Source of the DNA: Mycolicibacterium sp. P1-5
GTDB lineage: Bacteria > Actinomycetota > Actinomycetes > Mycobacteriales > Mycobacteriaceae
NCBI RefSeq assembly: GCF_008329565.1
Contig: NZ_NPKT01000003.1
Span: 1 to 64,000, forward strand
DNA: 64,000 nt
Direction: 5' to 3'
Position numbers and translations under genes: made by a program. Positions 24,601 through 33,288 of this stretch are shown here, in pieces (the stretch's first letter is position 1; each line of letters begins with the position of its first letter). The notes below the pieces were generated by a model. That model was given only the letters and a program-made list of their open reading frames with translations. It did no database searches and was not told the origin of the DNA.

Positions 24601-25857
24601 TCAGCGCAGCGCACTGCCTTTGAGCCACTCACTCCACGGCAGTGTCCAGTCGCCGTTCTGAGACAGCTGCAGGGGCGGGCCGCCCGTGTTCTTGACCTCC
24701 ACGACGTCCCCCGTCACCGAGAAGTCGTAGAACCAGGCGGCATTTTCGCCGCTGAGGTTCAGACAACCGTGGGAGGTGTCGGTGTTGCCCTGCGCCCACA
24801 CGGTCGCGTTCAGCTGGTGCAGGTAGATCCCGTCCGGGCTGATACGCGTGGCGTACGGGATGGTCTCGCGGTAGCCCAGGCGTGAGTTGATGGGCAGACC
24901 GTAGGTGGAGGAGTCCATGATCACCGGGTTGGCCTTCCCCATCACGGTGTAGACACCGGGCGGTGTCCAGAACGTCAGCGTCTGCCCGCCGATCGTCTCG
25001 CTGCCGCCCCTGCCCATCGAGGTCGGCATGGTGCGCACCAGCTTGCCGTTGTCGAACACACTGACCTGCTTGGTGGTGTCATCGGCGATCGATACGTGCG
25101 CATCGCCGATGGTGAACGTCGCAGTGGAGTCCTGAGCGCCGTATAGCCCATCGCCGAGCGGCACCCCGTAGACATTGGCGTGCACTGTCACCGAAGTGCC
25201 TGGGGCGTAGTACTTTTCGGGACGCCAGTGCGCGGTCTGGTCGTCCATCCAGTACCAGGATCCACGCACCGGCGGGTTGGTGGTGACCGACAGGTGCCGC
25301 TCTGCGGCGGCCCGGTCGCTGATCGGCTCGCCGAAATGCGCGACGACGACGGTGCCGATGCCCAACCTGGCACCGTCCAGCGGTTGCCAGCCGGCCGCAG
25401 TAAAAGACACCTGCGTCTGGTCGCTGGGCACCAACGTCTGGAAGGTCGACGACATGGTCGACGGCACACCGCCGGGGCCGCGGGCCTCGACGGTGAGCGT
25501 ATAGGAGCGCCCATAGCCCAGCGGCACGGTCGGCTTCCAGGTCTTGAAGTCCGGAGTGACGACGCCCCGGATCGGTTTGTCGGCGTCATTGACCATCGTG
25601 ACGTGGGTCAGCACACCGGTCTTGGCCACCACATTGATGCCACTCAGCGGGTCGACGTCGGTGGCGCCGTCACCGGGGGTGAGGGTGACGACGGCCGGAT
25701 CCTTCGACGGCGCCGGCTGCGGGTTGCGGGCGGCGGCCTCGGTTCGGCAGTGTTCGGGGCAGTGCGGCGCCGAGGAGACGACGACTCCGCCGAGGACAGC
25801 CAGCACCGCCAGAACCACGCCGAGGCAGGCTCCGCGAGCACGACGACTCCAGGTCAA
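24601..25857 (-). CDS. L,D-transpeptidase (YkuD) with Ig-like domains, copy 2
   Basis: A 418-aa paralogue of copy 1 with the same order: membrane segment, Cys pair (CPEHC), Pro/Ala linker, two Ig-like regions and the YkuD domain with SHGCLNLS (nucleophile Cys365). I place the start at a TTG (25857) preceded by GGAG at 8 nt spacing. There LTWSRRARGACLGV aligns residue for residue with MVFFRRARTAGFVV of copy 1. An upstream ATG at 25956 would add 33 residues absent from the paralogue. Both copies should be exported and act outside the membrane on tetrapeptide stems. Confidence 0.9.
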   Translation of the reverse strand: MTWSRRARGACLGVVLAVLAVLGGVVVSSAPHCPEHCRTEAAARNPQPAPSKDPAVVTLTPGDGATDVDPLSGINVVAKTGVLTHVTMVNDADKPIRGVVTPDFKTWKPTVPLGYGRSYTLTVEARGPGGVPSTMSSTFQTLVPSDQTQVSFTAAGWQPLDGARLGIGTVVVAHFGEPISDRAAAERHLSVTTNPPVRGSWYWMDDQTAHWRPEKYYAPGTSVTVHANVYGVPLGDGLYGAQDSTATFTIGDAHVSIADDTTKQVSVFDNGKLVRTMPTSMGRGGSETIGGQTLTFWTPPGVYTVMGKANPVIMDSSTYGLPINSRLGYRETIPYATRISPDGIYLHQLNATVWAQGNTDTSHGCLNLSGENAAWFYDFSVTGDVVEVKNTGGPPLQLSQNGDWTLPWSEWLKGSALR

Positions 25858-26006
25858 CTTGTTTACTCCATGCGAACTTACGAGGTTGGCCACTGTTTGC
25901 CGGGATACCCAAATCTGCGGGGCTTCTGAAGCATAGACGCAATGAGGGGCCTTCACGTTCGGACAAAGACGCGTGCCGCGTTACAACATGGACAAGACTT
26001 GAGCAC

Positions 26007-26858
26007 ATGACCGAACCCGGTGCTGCACGCGTTGCGGTGTACCTCGACTTCGACAACATCGTCATCTCCCGCTACGACCAGGTCAACGGCCGCAACTCTT
26101 TTCAACGCGATAAGGCCAAGGGCCTGGAGTCGGCCAAGCTGGCCCGCGCGCGTGTTGATGTCGGCGCGATCTTGGATTTCGCATCATCGTTCGGCACGGT
26201 GGTATTGACGCGGGCGTATGCCGACTGGTCTGCCGACGTCAACGCTGAGTACCAACAGCAGCTGGTGGGCCGTGCCGTGGATTTGGTGCAGCTGTTTCCC
26301 GCGGCCGCCTACGGCAAGAACGCCGCCGACATCCGGTTGGCTGTCGACGCCGTCGAGGACATGTTCCGGCTGCCCGACCTCACCCACGTCGTGATTGTGG
26401 CCGGCGACTCCGACTACATCCCGCTCGCGCAGCGATGCAAGCGACTGGGCCGCTACGTCGTCGGGATCGGCGTGGCCGGTTCGTCGAGCCGCGCACTCGC
26501 GGCGGCCTGCGACGACTTCGTCATCTACGACTCGCTGCCCGGCGTCCCGGTGTTCGAGCCGGCCTCCATCGAGGATCCGCCGAAGCGGACCAAGCGCACC
26601 AAGTCCGCCGACAAGGAGCCACCCGACCCGCAGACTGTGGCCACCGCGCTGCTGCAGCGGGCGCTGCAGATCGGCCTGGGCAAGGACGACGCCGACTGGC
26701 TGCACAACTCGGCAGTCAAGGCACAGATGAAACGGATGGACCCGTCGTTCTCGGAGAAATCGTTGGGGTTCAAGTCGTTCAGCGACTTCCTGCGCTCACG
26801 CACCGACGTCGTCGAGCTCGACGAAAGCTCGACGACCCGAATGGTCAAGCTGCGTTAG
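26007..26858 (+). CDS. NYN-domain protein with OST-HTH/LOTUS-like C-terminus
   Basis: A 283-aa protein. The N-terminal NYN (PIN-like) nuclease fold shows RVAVYLDFDNIV near residues 8-19 with two acidic metal ligands, KNAADIRLAVDAVEDMF in the middle, and VIVAGDSDYIPLAQR with further acids. After a Lys-rich linker (PPKRTKRTKSADKE) the last 75 residues (SAVKAQMKRMDPSF, then EKSLGFKSFSDFL) look like an OST-HTH/LOTUS RNA-binding domain. An RNase or RNA-handling role is likely. Its 3' end overlaps the convergent methyltransferase gene by 63 nt. Confidence 0.85.
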   Translation: MTEPGAARVAVYLDFDNIVISRYDQVNGRNSFQRDKAKGLESAKLARARVDVGAILDFASSFGTVVLTRAYADWSADVNAEYQQQLVGRAVDLVQLFPAAAYGKNAADIRLAVDAVEDMFRLPDLTHVVIVAGDSDYIPLAQRCKRLGRYVVGIGVAGSSSRALAAACDDFVIYDSLPGVPVFEPASIEDPPKRTKRTKSADKEPPDPQTVATALLQRALQIGLGKDDADWLHNSAVKAQMKRMDPSFSEKSLGFKSFSDFLRSRTDVVELDESSTTRMVKLR

Positions 26859-27404
26859 CTTTCGCCGCGCCACCAGCCACGCCTGGCCATCACCTTCTCC
26901 AGCGGCCAGAGTCTGCAGGCCGGCGAACGCATCCGCGAGCTCGCCGGCGCCGGCGCGAAACGGCCCCGGCTCGGAGCCGACCTCGCTGAGCACACTGATC
27001 GCCAACACGCCGTCGGCCGCCAGTCTGTCGATGATCGCCGGATACACCCCGGGATCGCGGAATCGATGGCACAGAATCATCGCGGCCGGCGGGCCTTGTG
27101 GCAGCCCATCGTCGAGGTCGGCTACCGAGAACCGACATCGCCCGGCGACTGCGTGACGCGCCGCCAAGTCGCGCGCCTGCTCGATCGCGGTAGCCGACAC
27201 GTCGACGCCCCACACGGTCAGGCCATGCTCGGCCAGCCAGACCGATGCCGCCCCGAACCCACACGCCAGGTCCAGCGCCTCCCCCGACCTCGGGATCTCG
27301 CTTACGTACGGCGCGAATACGTCGGGCAGTTGCGGCAGACCAGCCGACCGGCCGGCATATTTGCCGTCCCATCGAACACGGTCGGCCTCGGACACACCGC
27401 TCAC
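26796..27404 (-). CDS. Class I SAM-dependent methyltransferase (TehB-like)
   Basis: A 202-aa methyltransferase. Motif I is LDLACGFGAASVWLAEHG, motif II VWGVDVSATAIEQA, and the region CRFSVADLDDGLP gives the acidic motif. A small-molecule substrate is probable, but none can be named. The GTG start opens MSGVSEADRVRWDGKYAG, a common N-terminus in this group. The last 63 nt lie inside the coding region of the NYN gene on the other strand, an unusually long antiparallel overlap. Confidence 0.82.
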   Translation of the reverse strand: MSGVSEADRVRWDGKYAGRSAGLPQLPDVFAPYVSEIPRSGEALDLACGFGAASVWLAEHGLTVWGVDVSATAIEQARDLAARHAVAGRCRFSVADLDDGLPQGPPAAMILCHRFRDPGVYPAIIDRLAADGVLAISVLSEVGSEPGPFRAGAGELADAFAGLQTLAAGEGDGQAWLVARRKLTQLDHSGRRAFVELDDVGA

Positions 27405-27504
27405 GGTAGCGGCCTGAAATCCCCAACAAAAAGACGATTGGGATCAGTCTTATTGGGTACACCACCGCGTCGTATATTTCACGCGCCCTGAGGATGGAAT
27501 ACCT

Positions 27505-28434
27505 GTGACGAACCCACCGACTGCAACCTCTCCCCAGTCCCAGTGGCTGTCGAAGTCAGCTTCGCAGACTCGGGGGTCGGACAAGAAAGAAGTCCAGTTC
27601 CACTACGACATCTCCAACGACTTCTTCAAGCTGTGGCAGGACCCCACCCAGACCTACAGCTGCGCCTTCTTCGAGCGCGACGACATGACGCTCGAAGAAG
27701 CGCAGATGGCCAAGGTCGACCTCGCACTGGGCAAGCTCGGTCTGCAGCCGGGCATGACGCTGCTGGACATCGGCTGTGGCTGGGGCTCGACGATCCAGCG
27801 TGCGGTGGAGAAGTACGACGTCAACGTCATCGGTTTGACGCTGTCGGAGAACCAGAAGCAGCACATTGAACAGAACCGGTTCCCGAAGATCGACACCGAC
27901 CGCAGCATGGAGGTCAGGCTGCAGCCGTGGGAGGCGTTCGACGGGAAGGTTGACCGCATTGTCTCGATCGGCGCCTTCGAGCATTTCGGCTTCAACAAGT
28001 ACGACGACTACTTCAAGAAGACCTTCAGCTGGCTGCCCGACGACGGCGTGATGCTGCTACACACGATCATCATTCCGGAGGACGAGGAGATCAAAGCCAA
28101 GGGTCTTCCGCTGACGATGTCGCGGGTCCGGTTCATTAAATTCATCATGGACGAGATCTATCCCGGCGGCCGGCTGCCGCTCGCCTCGATGGTGCGCAAG
28201 CACGCGGTGGACGTCGGTTACCACGTCACCCGCGAGCAGCATCTGCAGCCGCACTACGCCCGCACGCTCGACACCTGGGCAGCAAACCTGGAAGCCAAGA
28301 AAGACGAAGCGATCGCGATCACCTCCGAAGAGGTCTACGAGCGCTTCGACAGGTACCTGACCGGATGCGCCGACCTCTTCCGCGAGGGCTACACCGACGT
28401 ATGCCAGTTCACGTGTGAAAAGGCAATCAGTTAG
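27505..28434 (+). CDS. Cyclopropane mycolic acid synthase family methyltransferase
   Basis: A 309-aa SAM-dependent enzyme of the CmaA/MmaA/PcaA family that modifies meromycolate double bonds. Clear marks are [31 protein letters not shown] motif LDIGCGWGS, the GAFEHFG active-site stretch, LLHTI with the bicarbonate-contacting His, [10 protein letters not shown], and the end [12 protein letters not shown]. All expected active-site residues are present. I cannot separate CmaA2 from PcaA or MmaA by eye. It starts with GTG after GAGGA. A second family member follows on the same strand 62 nt later. Confidence 0.92.
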   Translation: MTNPPTATSPQSQWLSKSASQTRGSDKKEVQFHYDISNDFFKLWQDPTQTYSCAFFERDDMTLEEAQMAKVDLALGKLGLQPGMTLLDIGCGWGSTIQRAVEKYDVNVIGLTLSENQKQHIEQNRFPKIDTDRSMEVRLQPWEAFDGKVDRIVSIGAFEHFGFNKYDDYFKKTFSWLPDDGVMLLHTIIIPEDEEIKAKGLPLTMSRVRFIKFIMDEIYPGGRLPLASMVRKHAVDVGYHVTREQHLQPHYARTLDTWAANLEAKKDEAIAITSEEVYERFDRYLTGCADLFREGYTDVCQFTCEKAIS

Positions 28435-28496
28435 CCTCCTTTCATAGTCGGCGTCGTTAACGGCGTGCACACTCAAGAAGAGGGGGTCGGCCGACG

Positions 28497-29381
28497 ATGA
28501 GGGAAAGTGGTTCCGGTTCAACGCAGCTGCGCCCGGCGTACGAGGATGTCCAAGCGCACTACGACCTCTCGAACGACTTCTTTGCGCTGTTCCAAGATCC
28601 GTCGCGCACCTACAGCTGCGCATACTTCGAGCGCGAGGACTCCTCACTCGAAGAGGCGCAACTCGCGAAAATCGATCTGGCGCTGAACAAATTGGATTTG
28701 CAGCCCGGGATGACGCTGCTAGACGTCGGCTGCGGCTGGGGTTCGGTGATGAAGCGTGCCGTGCAAAGGTTCGACGTAGACGCAGTCGGCTTGACGTTGA
28801 GCCGTAATCAGCGCGCACTCGGGCAAGAGGTGCTCGACGCCGTCGACACCACACGATCTCGGCAAATTCAGTTGCGCGGTTGGGAAGAGTTCGACGAGCC
28901 GGTCGATCGGATCGTCAGCATCGAAGCGTTCGAAGCGTTCCCGAAGGATCGCTACGCCGCGTTCTTCGACACCTGCCATCGCGTGATGCCCGACGACGGA
29001 CGCATGGTGCTGCAGACCATCATGGGTCACCCGCTGAAACGCTGGCCGGAGCTGGGCATCCCGATCGTGATGTCCGATCTGAAGTTCATGCGGTTCATCG
29101 CCAAGGAGATCTTCCCGGGCGGCGCGGTGCCGTGCGACGAGGACGTCGTCGAATTCTCCGAGAAGGCCGGGTTCTCGGTCGCTGAGGTCGAGTACCTCAC
29201 GCCGCATTACGTGCGCACCCTGGACATCTGGTCGGAGCGGCTGGAGGCCGCGCGCGATCGGGCGATCGAGGTGACCTCCGTCGAGGTCTACGACCGCTAC
29301 ATGCGCTACCTCGTCGGATGCTCGGACTTCTTCAGCCGCGGCGTGTCCGAGGTAGGACAGTTCACTTTGGTGAAGCGCTGA
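28497..29381 (+). CDS. Mycolic acid methyltransferase family, UmaA-like
   Basis: A 294-aa paralogue of the preceding gene. The opening TQLRPAYEDVQAHYDLSNDF, the SAM motif LDVGCGWGS, EAFEAFPKDRYAAFF and the end VGQFTLVKR recall M. tuberculosis UmaA. The usual EHFG His is Ala here, and the LLHTI His is Gln (VLQTI). The second change also occurs in MmaA4, which hydroxylates rather than cyclopropanates, so product type is open. The ATG has GGCCGACG upstream rather than a strong ribosome-binding site. Its 3' end abuts the convergent KasB-like gene. Confidence 0.85.
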   Translation: MRESGSGSTQLRPAYEDVQAHYDLSNDFFALFQDPSRTYSCAYFEREDSSLEEAQLAKIDLALNKLDLQPGMTLLDVGCGWGSVMKRAVQRFDVDAVGLTLSRNQRALGQEVLDAVDTTRSRQIQLRGWEEFDEPVDRIVSIEAFEAFPKDRYAAFFDTCHRVMPDDGRMVLQTIMGHPLKRWPELGIPIVMSDLKFMRFIAKEIFPGGAVPCDEDVVEFSEKAGFSVAEVEYLTPHYVRTLDIWSERLEAARDRAIEVTSVEVYDRYMRYLVGCSDFFSRGVSEVGQFTLVKR

Positions 29382-30632
29382 TCAGGCGGCACCGAACGCC
29401 AGCACCACGTTGTAGCCGCCAAGGCCCATCGAGTTGCTGACGGCATAGCGGTAGTCGGCGAGGCGCGGCCGGTCCACCACCACGTCGAGGTCGATCTCCG
29501 GGTCCAGATCCTTCACATTGCGGGTGGCCGGCACGACGCCGTCGCGCAGCGCCTGCACGGTGAGTACCGCCTCGATCGCACCCGCGGCGCCCAGTGAATG
29601 ACCAAGTGCGGCTTTGGGTGCGTACACCGCGGGGTTGTGATCGCCGAAGGCGTGCCGGATGGCACGAGCCTCCGCGAGATCACCGAACATGGTTCCGGTG
29701 GCATGCGCGTTGACATGGTCGATATCGGATGGCTGCAATCCCGCGAGATCGATCGCATGGGCGATCGCAGAACCGGCAATCTCACCGGTGGGATCCGGTT
29801 CGATGGTGTCGTAGGCGTCGGAGTTCGTCGAGGCACCCATGAGACGAGCCAGGATGGTCGCGCCGCGGGCCTTGGCATGCTCCTCGGTCTCGATGAGCAA
29901 CATGGCGCCGCCCTCGCCGAGCACCATGCCGTCGCGGTGCCGGTCGAAGGGACGGCATGCCCCGGGCGGATCGTCATTGTTGGTCGACAGGATGCCCAAC
30001 TCGTTGAACGCTGCCACCGGCACCGGCTCGACCCACGTCTCCACCGCACCGCAGATCGCGATGTCGGCTTCGCCCAAGACGATGTGCCGCCATGCCTGTG
30101 CGATGGCCCCGGCGCCGGACGCATCGGCCATGATCGGCGCGATGACACCCGCCTTGGCCTGGCGTTCCAGTCCGACCGCGGCGGCCGGCGCATTCGGCAT
30201 GAACATCTGCACCGCCAATGGCGACATCGCCTTCAGGCCGCGAGCATGCCAGTCGACGGCACCCTCGGCGATCTCCTCGGTGTTGGCCAGGGCAGTGCCG
30301 ATCGAGACCAGCAATCGATTGGTGTCCACCTCCGGTGAACCGGCTGCTGACCACAGTCGGCGGCCCAACACAGTGGCCATCTTTCCGAGATAGGACAGGC
30401 GCCGAAGCTCGACTCGGTTGAGGTGTTCGTCGAACTTCTCACGCAGCGCACCGCCGATGCGCACCGGTGATTCGTATTCGTCGACGAACCATTTGTCGAG
30501 CGGACGAATACCGCTGGCGCCCTCCAGAAGCTGCTGCCAGGTCTCCTCGGCATCGGACGCCAGCGCATTGGTCGACGCCACTGCGGTGACCACTACATCG
30601 GCTAGTCCGTGGCCCGTCCGTAACGCTGTCAT
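29382..30632 (-). CDS. KasB-like beta-ketoacyl synthase with Cys-to-Asp active site
   Basis: A 416-aa thiolase-fold protein close to KasA/KasB, the FAS-II elongating enzymes of mycolate synthesis. The two catalytic His motifs NAHATGT and GHSLGAAG are intact, and STNNDDPPGACRPFDRHRDG matches the family. The nucleophile region reads IMADASGAGAIA where KasA/KasB have TAC(A/S)SG: the codon is GAT, so Cys becomes Asp170. The FGGHN loop near the end is LGGYN. The protein should not form a normal acyl-enzyme. A regulatory, decarboxylating or partner role is possible. AAGGGG stands before the ATG. It neighbours two mycolate methyltransferases. Confidence 0.9.
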   Translation of the reverse strand: MTALRTGHGLADVVVTAVASTNALASDAEETWQQLLEGASGIRPLDKWFVDEYESPVRIGGALREKFDEHLNRVELRRLSYLGKMATVLGRRLWSAAGSPEVDTNRLLVSIGTALANTEEIAEGAVDWHARGLKAMSPLAVQMFMPNAPAAAVGLERQAKAGVIAPIMADASGAGAIAQAWRHIVLGEADIAICGAVETWVEPVPVAAFNELGILSTNNDDPPGACRPFDRHRDGMVLGEGGAMLLIETEEHAKARGATILARLMGASTNSDAYDTIEPDPTGEIAGSAIAHAIDLAGLQPSDIDHVNAHATGTMFGDLAEARAIRHAFGDHNPAVYAPKAALGHSLGAAGAIEAVLTVQALRDGVVPATRNVKDLDPEIDLDVVVDRPRLADYRYAVSNSMGLGGYNVVLAFGAA

Positions 30633-30650
30633 ACCGCTGGCCCCTTACGG

Positions 30651-30668
30651 TCGCGTCTATTGACGCGA
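30651..30668. promoter_or_regulatory. Palindrome upstream of the KasB-like gene
   Basis: TCGCGTC and GACGCGA flank TATT, a perfect 7+7 inverted repeat 19 nt before the KasB-like ATG and on the far side of the divergent helicase leader. It is a candidate operator or a leader hairpin. Confidence 0.4.
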
Positions 30669-30896
30669 GGGGTACCCGCGTCCGTCGGAAGTTATGCCTA
30701 GTGATTGCTGGTATGCTGATGACAACGTTGGCTGCTCGACAGAGCTGCCGACACGTCGTGGAACACCTTCACTTCACCGGCACATCCGCACCGCGGAAGC
30801 CGAGTTCAGCTGATCAGTGCAGGCAAGCACACAGTCTCGCGGCGATCGATTTTGCCCACCGGCAATCTCGCCACATCTCGATGCCCGAAAGGCTTC

Positions 30897-32279
30897 ATGA
30901 CAACCGAATCAACGTTCGCCGATCTCGGCGTGCGCCCCTCTTTGGTGCGCGCATTGTCCGAGAACGGCATCACTCAACCTTTCCCGATCCAGGTCTCGAC
31001 CCTGCCGGACACTTTGGCCGGCCGCGACGTGCTGGGCCGGGGAAAGACCGGCAGCGGCAAGACGCTGGCGTTTTCCATTCCGCTGGTCAGCCGGCTGGCC
31101 GACGCCGCCCGACGGGCCTCCCGCCCTTCGGGTCTGGTGCTGGCGCCGACGCGTGAGCTGGCCACCCAGATCACCGCAGCGCTGCAGCCGCTGGCTGACG
31201 CCTGCGGGCTCAAAGTCACCACCATCTTCGGTGGCGTTCCGCAGAACAAGCAGGTCAAAGCGCTTCAGGCCGGTGCCGACATCGTCGTCGCCTGCCCGGG
31301 TCGGCTGGAAGACCTGATGCGCCAACGGCTGATCACGCTCGACGCCGTCGAAATCACCGTGATCGACGAAGCCGACCACATGGCCGACCTGGGCTTCCTG
31401 CCCGGCGTCACCCGGATCCTCGCGGCCACCCCGGCCGGCGGCCAGCGGCTGCTGTTCTCGGCAACGCTGGACAACGGCGTGGACAAGTTGGTCAACCGGT
31501 TCCTCCGCGACCAGGTCTCGCACTCCGTCGACTCCGACCAATCGCCAGTGGACGCGATGACTCACCACGTGTTCCACGTGGCCGGCGTCGACGCCAAGAA
31601 GGATCTGGTGCACGCCCTCGCGTCCGGCACCGGACGCCGAATCCTGTTCCTGCGCACCAAACATCACGCCCGTAAGCTGGCCAAGCAGCTCACTCAGGCC
31701 GGCATCCCGTCAGTTGATCTGCACGGCAACCTTTCCCAGCCGGCGCGTGACCGGAACCTGGCGGCCTTCACCGCCGGCACCGCCCGCGTGCTGGTGGCCA
31801 CCGACATCGCCGCGCGCGGTGTCCACGTCGATGACGTCGAGCTCGTCGTCCACATCGACCCGCCGGCCGAGCACAAGGCCTACCTGCATCGCTCGGGTCG
31901 TACCGCTCGCGCGGGCCGCACCGGTGACGTGGTGACCGTGGTACTGCCCGAGCAGCGCCGTGACACCCAGGCTCTGCTGCGCAAGGCCGGCATCAAGGCT
32001 GTTCCGCAACAGGTATCCGCGGAGTCGGAGTCTGTGCAAGCATTGGTTGGTGAGGTCGCCCCTTACCAGGAGCCGGCGCCCGCGCCGGCCGCAGCGCCGC
32101 CGCGGCGGTCCTCTTCGCAGGGCCGCAGCCGCGGTGGGCAACCTCGCGGCGGACAGCCCGGTGGGCAGTCTCGCAGCGGGCAGTCCCACGGTGGGCAGTC
32201 TCGCGGCGACCAGCACGGTGGTGGCCAGCCTGGCCGCCGCCGCTCCCGCCGACCGCGTTCGGCGGTTGGCGCGAAATAG
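30897..32279 (+). CDS. DEAD-box RNA helicase (RhlE type)
   Basis: A 460-aa helicase with all the core motifs: the F...GI...P.PIQ Q-motif, Walker A GKTGSGKT, PTRELA, DEAD in VIDEADHMAD, SAT (FSATLD), ATDIAARGVHV and HRSGRTARAG. The last 70 residues form an Arg/Gly/Gln-rich tail (SRGGQPRGGQPGGQ type) likely to bind RNA. The ATG at 30897 follows AAAGG. A long leader of about 230 nt precedes it. A cold-shock protein gene follows 76 nt later, suggesting a shared role in unwinding RNA at low temperature or in ribosome assembly. Confidence 0.93.
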   Translation: MTTESTFADLGVRPSLVRALSENGITQPFPIQVSTLPDTLAGRDVLGRGKTGSGKTLAFSIPLVSRLADAARRASRPSGLVLAPTRELATQITAALQPLADACGLKVTTIFGGVPQNKQVKALQAGADIVVACPGRLEDLMRQRLITLDAVEITVIDEADHMADLGFLPGVTRILAATPAGGQRLLFSATLDNGVDKLVNRFLRDQVSHSVDSDQSPVDAMTHHVFHVAGVDAKKDLVHALASGTGRRILFLRTKHHARKLAKQLTQAGIPSVDLHGNLSQPARDRNLAAFTAGTARVLVATDIAARGVHVDDVELVVHIDPPAEHKAYLHRSGRTARAGRTGDVVTVVLPEQRRDTQALLRKAGIKAVPQQVSAESESVQALVGEVAPYQEPAPAPAAAPPRRSSSQGRSRGGQPRGGQPGGQSRSGQSHGGQSRGDQHGGGQPGRRRSRRPRSAVGAK

Positions 32280-32286
32280 ATTTCGT

Positions 32287-32330
32287 TCCGGCGGGCCCGC
32301 CGGAGCGAGCACCGGATGCCTTCGGCATCC
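32287..32330 (+). other. Two tandem hairpins between helicase gene and cspA
   Basis: TCCGGCGGGCCCGCCGGA (32287-32304) is an 18-nt perfect palindrome. It is followed by GGATGCC-TTC-GGCATCC (32314-32330). They fill the 76-nt gap ahead of the cspA ribosome-binding region. They could be an RNA-processing, attenuation or temperature-responsive structure; a T-run is lacking. Confidence 0.6.
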
Positions 32331-32355
32331 AACTGAATGAGAGAAGAAGAAATAG

Positions 32356-32559
32356 ATGGCACAGGGAACTGTGAAATGGTTCAACGGCGAAAAGGGCTTC
32401 GGCTTCATCGCTCCTGACAGTGGCGAGCAGGATCTGTTCGTGCACTACTCGGAAATCCAGGGCAACGGCTACAAGTCGCTCGAGGAGAACCAGCGAGTCC
32501 AGTTCGAAGTTGGACAGGGACCCAAGGGCCCCCAGGCCACGCGGGTTTCCGCGGTCTGA
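32356..32559 (+). CDS. cspA: Cold-shock protein CspA
   Basis: A 67-aa cold-shock-domain protein that binds single-stranded RNA and DNA. RNP1 (KGFGFI) and RNP2 (LFVHYSEI) are present and the protein covers one OB fold, the normal size. AGAAGAAGAAATAG precedes the ATG. It lies behind a DEAD-box helicase with two hairpins in the gap and is closed by a strong intrinsic terminator. Confidence 0.96.
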   Translation: MAQGTVKWFNGEKGFGFIAPDSGEQDLFVHYSEIQGNGYKSLEENQRVQFEVGQGPKGPQATRVSAV

Positions 32560-32579
32560 CTCGGACCTTAAACCTCAGC

Positions 32580-32619
32580 AAGGGCTGGTACGGCAATGCC
32601 GTACCAGCCCTTCGCTTTT
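32580..32619 (+). terminator. Intrinsic terminator of cspA
   Basis: AAGGGCTGGTACGGC and GCCGTACCAGCCCTT form a perfect 15-bp stem with a three-base loop (AAT), followed by CGC and TTTT. It begins 21 nt after the cspA stop. The stem and T-run make it the clearest intrinsic terminator in the window. Confidence 0.92.
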
Positions 32620-32621
32620 GG

Positions 32622-33224
32622 TCAGCTACGCGCTTCGATGACTTCTTTGATCGTGGCGCAGACCGTCGCGAGCGTGTGCTCGTCACGCGTCGACAAGGTC
32701 AACACGAAGGAACCCTGAATCAGCGCCAGGACCACGTCGGCAAGGTCCTCGGCGGGGCGATCGCGTCTGACGTCGCCACGTTCCTGCCCCGACGCGAGTA
32801 GCGCCGAAACCCGCGTCTTCCAGCCCTCAATCTGTCCCGCGAGTTGCGGACGGAAGACGTCGGAGGCCGCGGCCACTTCGGTGGAGAACTTCCCGGTCAG
32901 ACAGGCCGTCTGGAAACCTGACTTCACGAAGATCTGGGACATGTCCCGGTAGTAACCGGTCACCTTGTCGGCGGTGGACAGGTCTGTTCTGGCCACCCAT
33001 TGTGCAACCAGTTCACCCTGGAACCCCATGTACCGGTTGAGGACGGCCTGGCCGAACGCGTCCTTGGATCCGAAGTGATGATAGAAGGAGCCCTTCGGTA
33101 CGCCGGCCTCCGCCAAAACAGCGTCAATCGTGGTTCCGTGGAAGCCGTTTTCATAGAACAACTTCGCGCCGACGCGAAGCAACCGCTCCTTATGCGAGAG
33201 CGGTGCTTCCTGCTGCGTTGTCAC
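32622..33224 (-). CDS. TetR-family transcriptional regulator
   Basis: A 200-aa repressor. The helix-turn-helix lies at about residues 12-58 (FHGTTIDAVLAEAGVPKGSF then YHHFGSKDAFGQAV). The C-terminal part, with FSTEVAAASDVFR and an adjacent GKF, resembles the group that senses small reactive or lipophilic compounds (AcuR/LmrA-type), but the ligand is not known. It is divergent from a 59-aa gene, and an array of TCTAGAC half-sites lies between them. It converges on cspA with the terminator almost touching its stop. Confidence 0.92.
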   Translation of the reverse strand: MTTQQEAPLSHKERLLRVGAKLFYENGFHGTTIDAVLAEAGVPKGSFYHHFGSKDAFGQAVLNRYMGFQGELVAQWVARTDLSTADKVTGYYRDMSQIFVKSGFQTACLTGKFSTEVAAASDVFRPQLAGQIEGWKTRVSALLASGQERGDVRRDRPAEDLADVVLALIQGSFVLTLSTRDEHTLATVCATIKEVIEARS

Positions 33225-33288
33225 TCAAACCGCCTTCGAACCATTGATGAACTGCGCTTTCTCAACTATAGAGCGCTGATGGCCGCCG

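Noticed and set aside
30669..30896. A separate small gene in the helicase leader
   Set aside because: Short frames there lack ribosome-binding sites and continue into the helicase gene in other frames; a long 5' leader is simpler.
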